Shown: positions 1 through 9,688, counted from the first letter of the stretch. The stretch: DNA of 64,000 nucleotides from an uncultured Tateyamaria sp. (GCF_947496075.1 NZ_CANMBJ010000005.1:248001-312000), one strand, 5' to 3'. Notes: a model not told the origin generated them from the letters alone. A program made the numbers and translations.

Positions 1-2352
1 AAACATTGCCGCATTCTGTTGGGTGACATGATCCAGTTCATTCACTGCGGCGTTGATCTCGTTCAAGCCCGCTGATTGTTGGCGTGTTGATGTCGCGATT
101 TCGACCATTCGTTCGGAAATATCGGTAACAGAAGATACGATTGCTGACAGCGCGCCCCCTGTCCGATCGACCAGTTCAACGCCGTGCTGGACTTGCTCAG
201 CGCTCGTGGAAATGAGCGTATTGATTTCCCGGGCCGCGTCAGAGGATCTTTGTGCCAACGCGCGCACCTCGGTTGCAACAACGGCAAAACCACGACCAGC
301 CTCACCAGCACGGGCCGCTTCAACCCCTGCATTGAGCGCCAGCAAATTGGTTTGGAACGCGATGTCATCAATCACGGATGTGATCTTGGAAATCTCGTGA
401 GACGACGCCTTGATACCGTCCATTGCACTCACCGCTTGACGTGCAATGTCCCCGCCCTGCTCAGCATTGCGTTTTGCATCTTCAGAGGTTTTGCTCGCCG
501 CATCGGCGCCTTCAGCAGCAGAACGCACAGAAGATGTGAGCTCATCCAATGCAGCTGCCGTTTCTTCGAGAGTGGCGGCCTGTCGTTCCGTCCGACGTGA
601 CAAATCATCCGCAGCGCTGGTGATTTCAGCTGTTTCACTCCGAATGGAGTTCACATTGTGCGTCACAGTGGCCATTGCATCGCGCAGACTGGTGAGTGCC
701 CCGTTAAAATCCAGCCGGAGTTTCTCGTATTCGTCGGGAAACGGATCTTTCAACTCGAGCGTCAAATTGCCTTCGGACAGGTCTTGCAGGCCCTGCCCCA
801 AGGCGGCAACAACGGTGGTCTGATCGCGAGCAATCTGTGCCTGATGATCCCGCGCATCCAGTACTTCCAACTCTGCCTCGGTCACATCCGTTCCGATAAG
901 GATATAGCGCTCAATCGCCGCGTCTTCGGTGCGAACGCAGACAAAACCACCATCAATGACCCGCCTTTCCCCACCGATAGACTTTAGATGTATTTTGCCG
1001 TGCAGCCTTTCTCCTTGCTGCAAGGCAAATAGAACATCGTGCGGAATCTTCGGATCAGGCTGGTCAGCAGCAAACAGGGTGCCCAAAGTTACGTCCGCGA
1101 GATCGCCTGGTTCTATACGCAAGCGCTTTGCGGCAACTCCATTCACGCCAGAACACCGTCCGACATCATCGAACTCTATGCGCATCTGCGTGCTATCTAT
1201 TCCTGCCAATAAGGCTGCGTCTCGTTGTGCCGTCGTCTGATCCGACCATTCAACAACCGCACCAATCGTTCGACCCATATAGTCCTTTGTCTGGCTCAGA
1301 TTAATGCGCACATGCCGTTCGCCAACCCGTAGCACCATGCTGTTGTCGCGCGGACTGCCGGGATCACTCAGGACATCGAGCAGATCTGCAACATCTTTCA
1401 TCTCACCAAGATTGGTACCAATCCATGCATCACACTGAACACCAGGCCATAGTGCATTCAGGTCGGGCAAAAGGCTGTTCAGGAGCGCCGTGCAGGCGGG
1501 GTTGACGAAAATGATCTGATTGGTTTCATCTACCATCATCATTGGTGCGGTCGACCCTTCGAATGCGGCACCTTTGAATGCGCTTTCCCGCTGCCCCTTC
1601 GTTGCCTTGGCCAGTGCCAATCTGAAGCCATCCAAACGGCGGGACATGTTACCGATTTCGTCACCACGCTTTGTGCCCGGAACATCGATCTGATATTCCT
1701 TCCGCGCGATTGCGGACATAGCTTCAGTAAGCCCATTTATTGGGCGCGACACGTCGTACCAAGCGTACGTGATGATCAGGGCCATCGCGAGAACGAAGGC
1801 CGCAGCCGCAACCGCCATCGCCATCATCTGATTGTGTGCAAGAAAGGCGATGACCTGCGCATCGTCCCAAGCCGTGACAACCGCCCCTGCCACCACTGCT
1901 TCCGGCCCGAACTTCACTGGATATGCGACCACCAAACCATTCTCTGACGCCGACACCTGACCAGTCTTGATCGCGCTGGCGGCAAGAGACGCCGCATCCG
2001 GTGCAAGTACATCCATCTCAGGACTACCAAACATCTGCAAGCCAGCTGAATCGACAACCAACGCTCCCTGCACCTCGGGTTCGGCTGCGGCAATCACGCT
2101 TTTGGTTATTTCCTTAACAGCAGCCTCATTTGCAAACTTGATGGAGCCACCCATCTGCATGGCCAGAAGCTCGGTCACGTTTTGCGCACGCGAAGTCAGT
2201 TCTGAGTGCAAGAGCTTGCGTTGCGCCGAGTAGTCAAACGACACCATCGCTGCAAGAACTGAGAGCGTGACCAGCGCAGTCATCAGTACTGCTTTCGCCA
2301 TTAGTGAGTTCAAGCGAGGCAGAACAAGCAGGTTTCGACCTGTGAATTGCAT
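1..2352 (-). CDS. Methyl-accepting chemotaxis protein (C-terminus beyond window)
   Basis: This is a transmembrane chemoreceptor that signals to CheA/CheW. The reading frame is open from the ATG at 2352 to the left edge, giving 784 visible residues. An N-terminal membrane helix lies at about residues 21-39. A periplasmic sensor segment follows, then a second helix at about 173-195 ending in AWYDVSRPI, and a HAMP linker with the motif [16 protein letters not shown]. Two PAS-like cytoplasmic segments come next, each preceding a [10 protein letters not shown] or VVEWSDQT type strand. The signalling domain starts near residue 540 and carries the conserved hairpin tip [17 protein letters not shown] (about 660-676), followed by [18 protein letters not shown]. 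The C-terminal end is missing only because the window stops. The ligand cannot be told. The family assignment is secure. Confidence 0.95.
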   Translation of the reverse strand, partial: MQFTGRNLLVLPRLNSLMAKAVLMTALVTLSVLAAMVSFDYSAQRKLLHSELTSRAQNVTELLAMQMGGSIKFANEAAVKEITKSVIAAAEPEVQGALVVDSAGLQMFGSPEMDVLAPDAASLAASAIKTGQVSASENGLVVAYPVKFGPEAVVAGAVVTAWDDAQVIAFLAHNQMMAMAVAAAAFVLAMALIITYAWYDVSRPINGLTEAMSAIARKEYQIDVPGTKRGDEIGNMSRRLDGFRLALAKATKGQRESAFKGAAFEGSTAPMMMVDETNQIIFVNPACTALLNSLLPDLNALWPGVQCDAWIGTNLGEMKDVADLLDVLSDPGSPRDNSMVLRVGERHVRINLSQTKDYMGRTIGAVVEWSDQTTAQRDAALLAGIDSTQMRIEFDDVGRCSGVNGVAAKRLRIEPGDLADVTLGTLFAADQPDPKIPHDVLFALQQGERLHGKIHLKSIGGERRVIDGGFVCVRTEDAAIERYILIGTDVTEAELEVLDARDHQAQIARDQTTVVAALGQGLQDLSEGNLTLELKDPFPDEYEKLRLDFNGALTSLRDAMATVTHNVNSIRSETAEITSAADDLSRRTERQAATLEETAAALDELTSSVRSAAEGADAASKTSEDAKRNAEQGGDIARQAVSAMDGIKASSHEISKITSVIDDIAFQTNLLALNAGVEAARAGEAGRGFAVVATEVRALAQRSSDAAREINTLISTSAEQVQHGVELVDRTGGALSAIVSSVTDISERMVEIATSTRQQSAGLNEINAAVNELDHVTQQNAAMF

Positions 2353-2601
2353 GGCATGATCCTTGGCATTGCGCGCGACAACACCTGTTGCAGCGACATG
2401 AACTGAACCACGTCCTTAGGTCACCGCACTTACTTCCGCCTTAATGCAACCGCGGAACTCCATTTCCAAATTGCAGAGAATTTTATAAAATTACAAAGAA
2501 CTACGGCCAATTCTGGTTGTTTGGCAGGTCCACACCCTTATGCAACGCCGCGCTTCACTAAAAACGTTGGCAGATTGCAGGGTGACCACATTCTTGGTTT
2601 C
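2353..2601. other. Intergenic region between chemoreceptor and tRNA-Leu
   Basis: No gene is visible. The stretch near 2470-2510 is notably AT-rich for this genome (ttttataaaattacaaag) and probably holds the promoter of the minus-strand chemoreceptor gene. I could not fix -35 and -10 boxes with confidence. Confidence 0.4.
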
Positions 2602-2929
2602 TGGTGCGGACGGCGGGACTCGAACCCGCACGATCATACGATCGAGAGATTTTCTTACCCGCTACGGCTTTCGCCGCCGACGCATCGCGTCGTTTGTGGT
2701 CTGGACTATCCCTTCACCATCCCCGGTCGCCCGGCCTTAGGTGCTGCCCGTCTAGTCTCTACACCTTCCGATCAGGACAAGTATCCAACCGGCTTGGCTC
2801 GGGATTGGCATGGGCTAGGTATGGCCATTAGCTTTCCCCGAATTTGAGCAGTTCTACTCCCGAGGTTTCCCCCGAGGCACTCAAAACATGGCTTAAGTCT
2901 CTTGTGTCTACCGATTCCACCACGTCCGC
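2602..2929 (-). tRNA. tRNA-Leu(UAA), split by a group I intron
   Basis: On the minus strand the 5' exon (2929-2895) begins GCGGACG and contains the D-arm GTGGAATCGGTAGACAC. It ends in the anticodon loop CTT. The 3' exon (2653-2602) resumes with AAAA and TCTCT, then a long variable arm (CGATC/GATCG), a T-arm with GGTTCGAGTCC, an acceptor strand CGTCCGC fully complementary to the 5' end, and an encoded CCA at 2604-2602. Joined, the exons give an 87-nt class II tRNA. The anticodon stem is AGAGA/TCTCT, the loop is CTTAAAA and the anticodon is UAA. The break lies between U34 and A35, the insertion site known from cyanobacterial and plastid tRNA-Leu(UAA) genes. Standard tRNA finders may miss it because of the intron. 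Confidence 0.93.
2654..2894 (-). ncRNA. Group I self-splicing intron in tRNA-Leu(UAA)
   Basis: This 241-nt insert interrupts the anticodon loop and has the hallmarks of a small IC3-type group I intron. The 5' exon end ACUU can pair with an internal guide GAGU (rc of 2879-2882), giving the canonical U.G wobble at the 5' splice site. The conserved core is readable: CAATCCCGAGCCAAGCC (P/Q region), AGAGACTAGACGGGCAG (P7 5' strand near 2760-2744) and AGGGATAGTCCAGAC (P7 3' strand near 2713-2699). GACTA and TAGTC are complementary and form P7. The last intron base is G (2654), as expected. It contains no homing endonuclease ORF. I infer splicing competence from the intact core; it was not folded by computer. 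Confidence 0.9.
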
Positions 2930-3083
2930 ATCTGCGTCGGACGTTGCCATAGATTTTTGATGTTGACCACGGGGGGGTCGTGCAAAACTCTAATACATGT
3001 TTTGCGGAACACAACTGCGATGGAATGCCTGCATCTGACTGAAACTGAGTGTCATTCTTCGCACGCTGGCTCTGACAACAGGA

Positions 3084-3638
3084 CTACAATTCCTGACCTT
3101 CTGGACCAAGCGGCGCCCCATCCGCCAACAAATGACGTTCGGACAGCCACGGGTTGTTTACCAGCGCCTTTTCAAGCTGCGCGCGCGCGTCGTCTCGTCG
3201 GCCAAGGTTCATGAGTGTGAGCGCTCTTCCAGACTGCGCACCTACATGATCGGGGGACAGGTCCAAAGCCCGGTCCAAATCAATCAGTGCAGTAGCAAAA
3301 TCCTCGCGCAGGAAACTGATAAAAGCCCGCTGGTTGTACCCTTCCGCGTAGTCTGGACAGTAACTCACGAGCTTATCAAAGCTGTCATGGGCACCGGCAA
3401 AGTCGAAACTGCTCCGTTGACGCATCCCACGATCCAGAACTTCCTGTGCAGCGGCGTCGGGTGCGCGCAACCACAATTGCCACATCTGGTCAGATGCAAC
3501 CTGCCCGTTGCGTTCATCCGGCGCAGCATTCGCATCGGCGATCAATGCCTGCAACTCGACAGAAATGTCCGGCGCAGGCGGACATGTTTCCGCCAATGCT
3601 GGGCTGGACAACAACAGGGCGACAATAGCGTATCTCAT
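3084..3638 (-). CDS. Secreted/periplasmic TPR-repeat protein
   Basis: A 184-residue protein with a clear Sec signal peptide (MRYAIVALLLSSPALAET, cleavage after ALA). The C-terminal two thirds read as tetratricopeptide helices: FDFAGAHDSFDKLVSYCPDYAEGYNQRAF, then a repeat around DFATALIDLDRALDLSPDHVGA, then a repeat around NLGRRDDARAQLEKALVNNP. TPR domains mediate protein-protein contacts, so a periplasmic scaffold or assembly role is likely, but no partner is indicated. It lies downstream of and parallel to putR, with a gap of about 40 bases, so cotranscription is possible. The specific function is unknown. Confidence 0.8.
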   Translation of the reverse strand: MRYAIVALLLSSPALAETCPPAPDISVELQALIADANAAPDERNGQVASDQMWQLWLRAPDAAAQEVLDRGMRQRSSFDFAGAHDSFDKLVSYCPDYAEGYNQRAFISFLREDFATALIDLDRALDLSPDHVGAQSGRALTLMNLGRRDDARAQLEKALVNNPWLSERHLLADGAPLGPEGQEL

Positions 3639-3680
3639 GCTCGAAAGAATGATGCTCAGACCTCCCCGGTCAAATCACAT

Positions 3681-4208
3681 TTACTCAAGACCGGGCAGCA
3701 TAACTTCTTTGACGGCTTCCATAGCCACATAGGTCGATGTTGACGCTACATGGGGAAGGCTTGAAATCACATCCCCGAGAAATTGACGATACTGCGCCAT
3801 ACTCCGAGTGCGGACCTTCAAGAGATAGTCGAAATGGCTCGCAATCATATGGGCTTGCTCAATCTCCGGGATTTGCTGAACAGCCGTATTGAATCCACGC
3901 AGAGCCGCCTCACGGGTATCACTCAGGCGCACTTCCACAAAGGCCACATGATCAAGCCCCAGCGAAATCGGATCAAGCAGTGCGCGATACCCCATTATGA
4001 TCCCGGCTTTCTCCAACCGCCGCAGCCGCGCCTGTGTCGGGGACTTGGACAGACCAATGCGCGTCGCAAGATCGGTGATGCTGATCCGACCATCCTCGGC
4101 AAGGGCCGTCAGAATCGATTGATCCAGCTTGTCCAATGCATTCGGTTTCTTCGCTTTCGTATCCTGCCTGAAGCTATTCATTTGTTCTGCTGTTTCCGTC
4201 AAATTCAA
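3681..4208 (-). CDS. putR: Lrp/AsnC-family regulator, PutR-type activator of putA
   Basis: A 175-residue Lrp/AsnC regulator. It has an N-terminal winged helix-turn-helix (LDQSILTALAEDGRISITDLATRIGLSKSPTQARLRRLE, about residues 27-65) and a C-terminal RAM ligand-binding and oligomerisation domain ending in ASTSTYVAMEAVKEV. It is divergently transcribed from putA with only 55 bases between the starts. In Rhodobacter and related bacteria this arrangement is known: the Lrp-like PutR activates putA in response to proline and autoregulates. A PutA without its own DNA-binding domain, as here, fits an external regulator. The gene name rests on position and family. Confidence 0.9.
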   Translation of the reverse strand: MNLTETAEQMNSFRQDTKAKKPNALDKLDQSILTALAEDGRISITDLATRIGLSKSPTQARLRRLEKAGIIMGYRALLDPISLGLDHVAFVEVRLSDTREAALRGFNTAVQQIPEIEQAHMIASHFDYLLKVRTRSMAQYRQFLGDVISSLPHVASTSTYVAMEAVKEVMLPGLE

Positions 4209-4263
4209 TCATTTTACCTACTCAACCGATGATACACTTAGCTAAATGGAAAAGGAAAGCGCC

Positions 4264-7200
4264 ATGGTACGAGAAATGAACCGTGAACTGGCTACCCAGC
4301 TTGACAACGGCATGTATGCTGAACCCGACGCCGTTCTGGCGGACCTGATCCAAACCGCCAATCTGTCTGCCATGGACCGGAATGCGATCTGCGAACGCGC
4401 CGCTCATTTGGTCACTGCCATCCGCACCCAAGCCGCACCGGGTCTGATGGAGACCTTCCTGGCTGAATATGGTCTATCGACGGATGAGGGGATCGCTCTC
4501 ATGTGCTTGGCAGAGGCTCTTTTGCGTGTGCCGGATGCCGATACCATCGACGCGCTGATTGAAGACAAGATTGCCCCGTCGAACTGGGGCAAACATTTGG
4601 GCCATTCGACGTCGTCACTGGTGAATGCATCCACATGGGCGCTGATGTTGACCGGGCGCGTACTGGATGACGATCAACCGGGTCCGATTGGCCACCTGCG
4701 TGGGGCGATCAAACGATTGGGCGAGCCCGTGATCCGGGCCGCCGTCTCCCGTGCAATGAAAGAGATGGGGCGACAATTCGTATTGGGCGAGAGCATCGAC
4801 AGCGCCATGGAGCGCGCTGCGGGAATGGAAGCCAAGGGTTTCACCTATTCCTACGATATGCTCGGAGAGGCCGCGATGACCGACGCCGACGCGCGGCGCT
4901 ATCATTTGAGCTATTCCCGCGCCATCTCTGCCATAGCGCGGGCCTGCACCAGCGCAGATATCCGCGAAAACCCCGGCATCTCTGTCAAGTTGTCCGCCCT
5001 GCATCCCCGCTATGAACGCGCACAAGAGGCCGCGGTGATGCGCGATCTTGTACCCCGCTTGCGGTCGCTCGCCCTGCTTGCCGCATCGGCGGGAATGGGT
5101 CTGAATGTGGATGCGGAAGAAGCCGACCGTCTGTCACTGTCCCTGCAGGTGATTGATGCGGTCCTGCGAGAAAAGGCGCTTGCCGGTTGGGACGGGTTCG
5201 GCATCGTGGTTCAGGCTTACGGTCCGCGCGCAGGCACCGCTATCGATGCGATCCACGATATGGCCGCACGGTACGATCGCAAGGTGATGGTGCGGCTGGT
5301 CAAGGGCGCATATTGGGACACTGAAATCAAGCGTGCACAGGTCGAAGGTGTTGCGGGCTTTCCCGTCTTCACCCGCAAGGCCGCAACCGACGTGTCCTAT
5401 ATTTCGAATGCGCGCAAATTGCTGGGTCTGACCGACCGCATCTATCCGCAATTCGCAACCCACAATGCCCACACCGTCGCGGCGATCCTGCATATCGCCA
5501 ATGGGCAACCCTTTGAGTTTCAACGTCTTCACGGGATGGGTGAGGCGTTGCACAGCATGGTGCTGCGCGAAAATGGTACAAGGTGCAGGATTTATGCGCC
5601 CGTGGGCGCACATAGCGATCTCTTGGCCTATCTGGTGCGACGGCTTCTGGAAAACGGCGCCAATTCCAGCTTCGTGAACCAGATCGTCGACGAGGATGTG
5701 CCGCCAGAGGTGGTGGCCGCCGATCCGTTCGCAGCGCTGGAAGACAGCGCGATCACCATCCCAGACGGCCCTGCGCTGTTCGCGCCCGAGCGCCGCAATT
5801 CGCAAGGATTTGACCTGACCCACACACCCACCTTTTCACGGATTGAAAAGGCGCGTCAGGACTTTGCTGCACATCAGTGGAACGCACAATCGCTCACGGT
5901 CAGAACGGGTGATGGCATTCAAAAACCTGTCTTGAACCCAGCCGATCCGGAGGATGTCGTGGGCACCGCCCTTTGGGCCACATCGGACGTGGTGAACAAA
6001 GCCGTCGCAGACGCCAGGGAATGGTCCGTCTCTGCCGAAGAGCGCGCGCGCATCCTGAACGCTGCTGCCGACCTATACGAGGCGGCTTTTGGCGAGCTCT
6101 TTGCTCTTCTCGCTCGCGAGGCGGGCAAAACGCTGCCGGACGCCGTGGCCGAACTGCGCGAAGCCGTGGATTTCCTCCGATACTACGCGACACACTCGGA
6201 CAGCAGCGCTCCTGCAGGCATTTTTGTCTGTATCTCGCCATGGAACTTTCCTCTGGCGATCTTCACTGGACAGATCGCGGCAGCACTGGCCGCCGGCAAT
6301 GCGGTTCTGGCCAAACCGGCGGAACAAACATCCTTGATCGCATACAGAGCCATCGAGTTGTTGCACCAAGCTGGCGTTCCGCGCACCTCCCTGCAATTGC
6401 TTTTGGGCGCGGGCGATATTGGTGCGGCACTGACCAGCCACCCCGATGTCAATGGCGTCGCCTTCACCGGCTCAACAGACACCGCGCTGCGCATCCGAGC
6501 CAATCTGGCCGACCATGCAGCACCCGGCACACCTCTGATCGCCGAAACCGGCGGACTGAACGCGATGATCGTCGACAGCACCGCTTTGCCCGAACAAGTG
6601 GTACGCAGCATCGTTGAAAGCGCATTTCAATCCGCCGGGCAACGCTGCTCCGCCCTGCGCTGCCTCTATGTGCAAGAGGATATCGCACCGCACCTGACCG
6701 AAATGTTGATCGGGGCAATGGACGCTCTAAACGTAAGCACCCCTTGGCAGCTTGCAACCGACATAGGCCCCGTCATCAATCCTGAAGCGCAGGCCGACAT
6801 AGATACATATATTGCCACCGCTCGCACAGAGGGGCGACTGCTGCACCAGCTCGAAACCCCGACCCACGGGTACTTTGTTGCACCCACCCTGATCCGTGTG
6901 GATGGCATCGGAGATATCGAGCGGGAAGTGTTTGGTCCGGTTCTACATATTGCGACTTACGAGGCCGCTGACCTCGATGCCGTGATCGACGCCATCAATG
7001 ACACGGGGTACGGTCTGACTTTCGGCCTCCACACCCGCATAGATGACAGGGTGCAACATGTGACGGACCGCATTGCTGCAGGCAATGTCTATGTCAATCG
7101 CAATCAGATCGGAGCCATCGTGGGCAGTCAGCCCTTTGGTGGACACGGACTGTCGGGGACTGGACCAAAGGCGGGCGGGCCGGACTATCTGTTGCGTTTC

Positions 7201-7677
7201 AGGGCACAAACACCCGAAGCATCATCCGGAACGTGGATCGCCCCCTCAGCGCTACCCCCGCTGCCAGCGAATTCGGATACGGTTCAGGACAGCACCACTC
7301 TGCCCGGCCCAACAGGCGAGTCAAACGTACACAGCCGCTCCCCACGGCCTGCACTGCTTTGCGCCGGCCCAGGCCCCGAAACAGCGGCAGCCCAGATGGC
7401 GGCCGTGACAGCATTGGGAGGTAACGCCGTTGTAGCCAGCGGGGAGATTGACCCCAAAACGCTGACCGACGGCCCTGCGTATGGCGGTGTGCTCTGGTGG
7501 GGTGCAATTGAACCAACGGGCTCCGCCTTGGAAAAGGCCCTCGCCAAGCGCAGCGGCCCGATCATCCCCTTGATCACAGGACAGCCAGACAGAGCACACG
7601 TCTTTGTCGAACGGCATGTCTGCGTGGATACAACCGCTTCGGGTGGGAACGCGGCACTGCTTGGCGCGGCCAGTTGA
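4264..7677 (+). CDS. putA: Bifunctional proline dehydrogenase / L-glutamate-semialdehyde dehydrogenase (type B PutA)
   Basis: It oxidises proline to pyrroline-5-carboxylate (FAD domain), then to glutamate (NAD domain), on the inner face of the membrane. The FAD/PRODH barrel includes RLVKGAYWD beginning at residue 344. The aldehyde dehydrogenase domain shows FTGSTDTA, the base-bearing AETGGLNAMIVD, and the catalytic Cys in SAGQRCSALRC at about residue 795. There is no N-terminal ribbon-helix-helix region, so it is not an autoregulating PutA. A C-terminal extension of roughly 100 residues matches the ALDH-like tail of type B PutAs. I chose the ATG at 4264 because AAGGAA sits 7 bases upstream; an in-frame ATG at 4246 lacks a good ribosome site. 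The length from 4264 is 1137 residues. Confidence 0.96.
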   Translation: MVREMNRELATQLDNGMYAEPDAVLADLIQTANLSAMDRNAICERAAHLVTAIRTQAAPGLMETFLAEYGLSTDEGIALMCLAEALLRVPDADTIDALIEDKIAPSNWGKHLGHSTSSLVNASTWALMLTGRVLDDDQPGPIGHLRGAIKRLGEPVIRAAVSRAMKEMGRQFVLGESIDSAMERAAGMEAKGFTYSYDMLGEAAMTDADARRYHLSYSRAISAIARACTSADIRENPGISVKLSALHPRYERAQEAAVMRDLVPRLRSLALLAASAGMGLNVDAEEADRLSLSLQVIDAVLREKALAGWDGFGIVVQAYGPRAGTAIDAIHDMAARYDRKVMVRLVKGAYWDTEIKRAQVEGVAGFPVFTRKAATDVSYISNARKLLGLTDRIYPQFATHNAHTVAAILHIANGQPFEFQRLHGMGEALHSMVLRENGTRCRIYAPVGAHSDLLAYLVRRLLENGANSSFVNQIVDEDVPPEVVAADPFAALEDSAITIPDGPALFAPERRNSQGFDLTHTPTFSRIEKARQDFAAHQWNAQSLTVRTGDGIQKPVLNPADPEDVVGTALWATSDVVNKAVADAREWSVSAEERARILNAAADLYEAAFGELFALLAREAGKTLPDAVAELREAVDFLRYYATHSDSSAPAGIFVCISPWNFPLAIFTGQIAAALAAGNAVLAKPAEQTSLIAYRAIELLHQAGVPRTSLQLLLGAGDIGAALTSHPDVNGVAFTGSTDTALRIRANLADHAAPGTPLIAETGGLNAMIVDSTALPEQVVRSIVESAFQSAGQRCSALRCLYVQEDIAPHLTEMLIGAMDALNVSTPWQLATDIGPVINPEAQADIDTYIATARTEGRLLHQLETPTHGYFVAPTLIRVDGIGDIEREVFGPVLHIATYEAADLDAVIDAINDTGYGLTFGLHTRIDDRVQHVTDRIAAGNVYVNRNQIGAIVGSQPFGGHGLSGTGPKAGGPDYLLRFRAQTPEASSGTWIAPSALPPLPANSDTVQDSTTLPGPTGESNVHSRSPRPALLCAGPGPETAAAQMAAVTALGGNAVVASGEIDPKTLTDGPAYGGVLWWGAIEPTGSALEKALAKRSGPIIPLITGQPDRAHVFVERHVCVDTTASGGNAALLGAAS

Positions 7678-7768
7678 GCAAAGAGTTGAGCGCGCTGGGT
7701 AGATCCGAATTCACGTTCAATTCGACAAATAATGGCGCCCGCAAAAGCAGACAGAACCGCGAAGTCAC

Positions 7769-8383
7769 TTACACGTTCTTTTGACCTATCTTCGGTTCAG
7801 TTCCCGCTTTGATGCGACGAATGTTTTCGCGGTGCCGCCAGAAGATCAGAAGCGTAAGGATGATCCCCAGGAGCAGTCCATCTGGCGCGCCGAGAAACAT
7901 CATCAGGAATGTACATGAAGCGGCCGCGACCAGCGCACCCATCGACGAAATGCGCGACAGTCCCGCACCGATAAGCCACGCAATGCAGGCCCCTAGCCCG
8001 ACGGGCCAGTGTAGTGCTGTCAGCAGACCAAGAAAGGTTGCAACACCTTTGCCGCCTTTGAAGCTTAGCCAGACTGGATAACAGTGGCCCAGCATCGCAG
8101 CGAGCCCAGCTATCTGTGCTGCGTCTTCTGCTCCCGCAATCATTCGAGCAAGCAGCAACGCTGCGGCCCCCTTTCCGGCGTCCAACACCAAAGTCAGCGC
8201 AGCTGCCAGTTTGTTACCGGTCCGTAAGACATTGGTGGCGCCGATGTTGCCAGATCCAATCTCGCGCAGGTTTCCGAGGTTCATAACCCGCGCCAAAACC
8301 ATGCCAAAAGGGATCGACCCAAGGAGGTAGCCAATCACTGCCCACAGGGCCAGTGTCGCTTGTGTGCTTTCAAGAAGGGGCAT
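7769..8383 (-). CDS. plsY: Glycerol-3-phosphate acyltransferase PlsY
   Basis: It transfers the acyl group of acyl-phosphate to glycerol-3-phosphate, the first acylation of membrane phospholipid synthesis, in the inner membrane. The 204-residue protein has the family's five-helix layout and its three conserved segments: GYLLGSIPFGMVLA followed by GSGNIGATNVLR near the N-terminus, LGHCYPVWLSFKGGKGVAT in the middle, and FWRHRENIRRI near the C-terminus. Its ATG lies immediately after the stop codon of the dihydroorotase-like gene (stop at 8384), so the two are almost certainly cotranscribed and coupled. Confidence 0.96.
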   Translation of the reverse strand: MPLLESTQATLALWAVIGYLLGSIPFGMVLARVMNLGNLREIGSGNIGATNVLRTGNKLAAALTLVLDAGKGAAALLLARMIAGAEDAAQIAGLAAMLGHCYPVWLSFKGGKGVATFLGLLTALHWPVGLGACIAWLIGAGLSRISSMGALVAAASCTFLMMFLGAPDGLLLGIILTLLIFWRHRENIRRIKAGTEPKIGQKNV

Positions 8384-9688
8384 TTAGTCTCTTTTGTATA
8401 CGGATCGTCCAGCGACAAAGGTTTCCAAAACCTTACCCTGCATCCGTGCCCCGTCAAATGGGGTGTTGCGCGATTTCGAATGCAGTGTGGCACGATCCAT
8501 CACAAACGGCGCATGCGGGTCAAAAAGAACAAGGTCCGCCGGGGCGCCCACAGCCAGCCGCCCGGTTTCAAGCCCAAGACGTTTGGCGGGATTCAGCGAC
8601 ATGGCACGCCACAATGTAGGCAGGTCGATTTGGTCGGCGTGAAACAGGCGCATTGCAGCAGGCAGTAACGTCTCAAGCGCGACTGCACCAGACGCGGCCG
8701 CTTCGAAGGGCAGACGCTTGCTCTCTTCATCCTGCGGTGTGTGCATTGAGCTGATGACATCGATAAGGCCGGTCCGAACTGCTTCGGCTATCGCCACGCG
8801 ATCCTCCTCGTCTCGCAGAGGCGGCTTGATCTTGAAAAATGTGCGGTAGTCGGACACATCCAGCGCATTCAGCGCGAGATGATGGATGGACGTCCCCGCG
8901 GTGATGTCAAACCCGTTGTTTTTCGCCCTCTCCAGCGGCGGCAGTGCACGCGCGACAGTGATCTGATCAGCGTGGTAGCGTGCTCCAGTCATCTCGACCA
9001 TCGCGATATCCCGATCAAGTCCCATGCGCTCGGCCATGGGTGACACAGCAGGAAGGCCGCGAAGCGACGCAAACTTGCCCGATGTGGCCGCAGCGCCTGC
9101 GCTCAACCCGGGATCCTGCGGGTGCCCGAGCACCAATGCACCCAGCGAACGGGCATAGGTCAAGGCGCGGGCAAAGACCTTGCTATCAGCGATCACCTGA
9201 TCGCAGTCGGTGAAGGCGACAGCGCCGGCATCCAACAGAAAGCCGATCTCGGTCATCTCGCGTCCCTGCCGCCCCTTTGTCAGAGCAGCCATGGGCAGAA
9301 CATTAACTGGTGCTGCCTCACGGGCACGGCGGATCACGAACTCCAAGGTCTCGGGATTGTCGATGACCGGGTCGGTATCGGGACGGGTGACCATTGTAGT
9401 AACCCCGCCAGCTGCCGCCGCGAGCCCTGCAGACCCAAAGCTTTCTTTGTGCCTTTCCCCAGGCTCGCACACCTTCACACCGACATCCACGATGCCCGGC
9501 GCCAGGTATTTGCGCTGGCAGTCGACAACCTGTGAGAAGTTTGCAGTTGCAGTTTTTTCAGCATTCAATTCAGTGTCTTGCGTGAGCCGTTCCGCAATCC
9601 TTCCAGCGCGCACGACAAGCGACCCCGTGGTCACTGTGCCCGCTTCGGGGTCCACCAGTTTGGCGTTGTTGAACAGGATATCTGTCAT
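8384..9688 (-). CDS. pyrC: Dihydroorotase-like protein (class I), probably lacking catalytic metal ligands
   Basis: A 434-residue amidohydrolase-fold protein of the class I dihydroorotase family. The start at 9688 (MTDILFNNAKLVDPEAG) matches the family N-terminus; an in-frame start at 9742 would add 18 atypical residues. The order of segments is that of PyrC: APGIVDVGVKVCEPGERHKES, AAGGVTTMVTRPDTDP, TSIHHLALN, and the C-terminal NPAKRLGLETGRLAVGAPADLVLFD. The motif normally reading DxHVHxREPG here is DVGVKVCEPG, so the HxH zinc ligands are absent. The DHAPH-type motif is replaced by SSMHTPQDEESK. It may be a non-catalytic partner of aspartate transcarbamoylase, as known for PyrC-prime or PyrX proteins. 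No pyrB is adjacent. The gene symbol denotes family only. Confidence 0.85.
   Translation of the reverse strand: MTDILFNNAKLVDPEAGTVTTGSLVVRAGRIAERLTQDTELNAEKTATANFSQVVDCQRKYLAPGIVDVGVKVCEPGERHKESFGSAGLAAAAGGVTTMVTRPDTDPVIDNPETLEFVIRRAREAAPVNVLPMAALTKGRQGREMTEIGFLLDAGAVAFTDCDQVIADSKVFARALTYARSLGALVLGHPQDPGLSAGAAATSGKFASLRGLPAVSPMAERMGLDRDIAMVEMTGARYHADQITVARALPPLERAKNNGFDITAGTSIHHLALNALDVSDYRTFFKIKPPLRDEEDRVAIAEAVRTGLIDVISSMHTPQDEESKRLPFEAAASGAVALETLLPAAMRLFHADQIDLPTLWRAMSLNPAKRLGLETGRLAVGAPADLVLFDPHAPFVMDRATLHSKSRNTPFDGARMQGKVLETFVAGRSVYKRD

Noticed and set aside
2772-3014. An 80-codon minus-strand frame over the tRNA 5' region
   Set aside because: It lies across the tRNA exon and the intron, has no ribosome site and no protein family resemblance.
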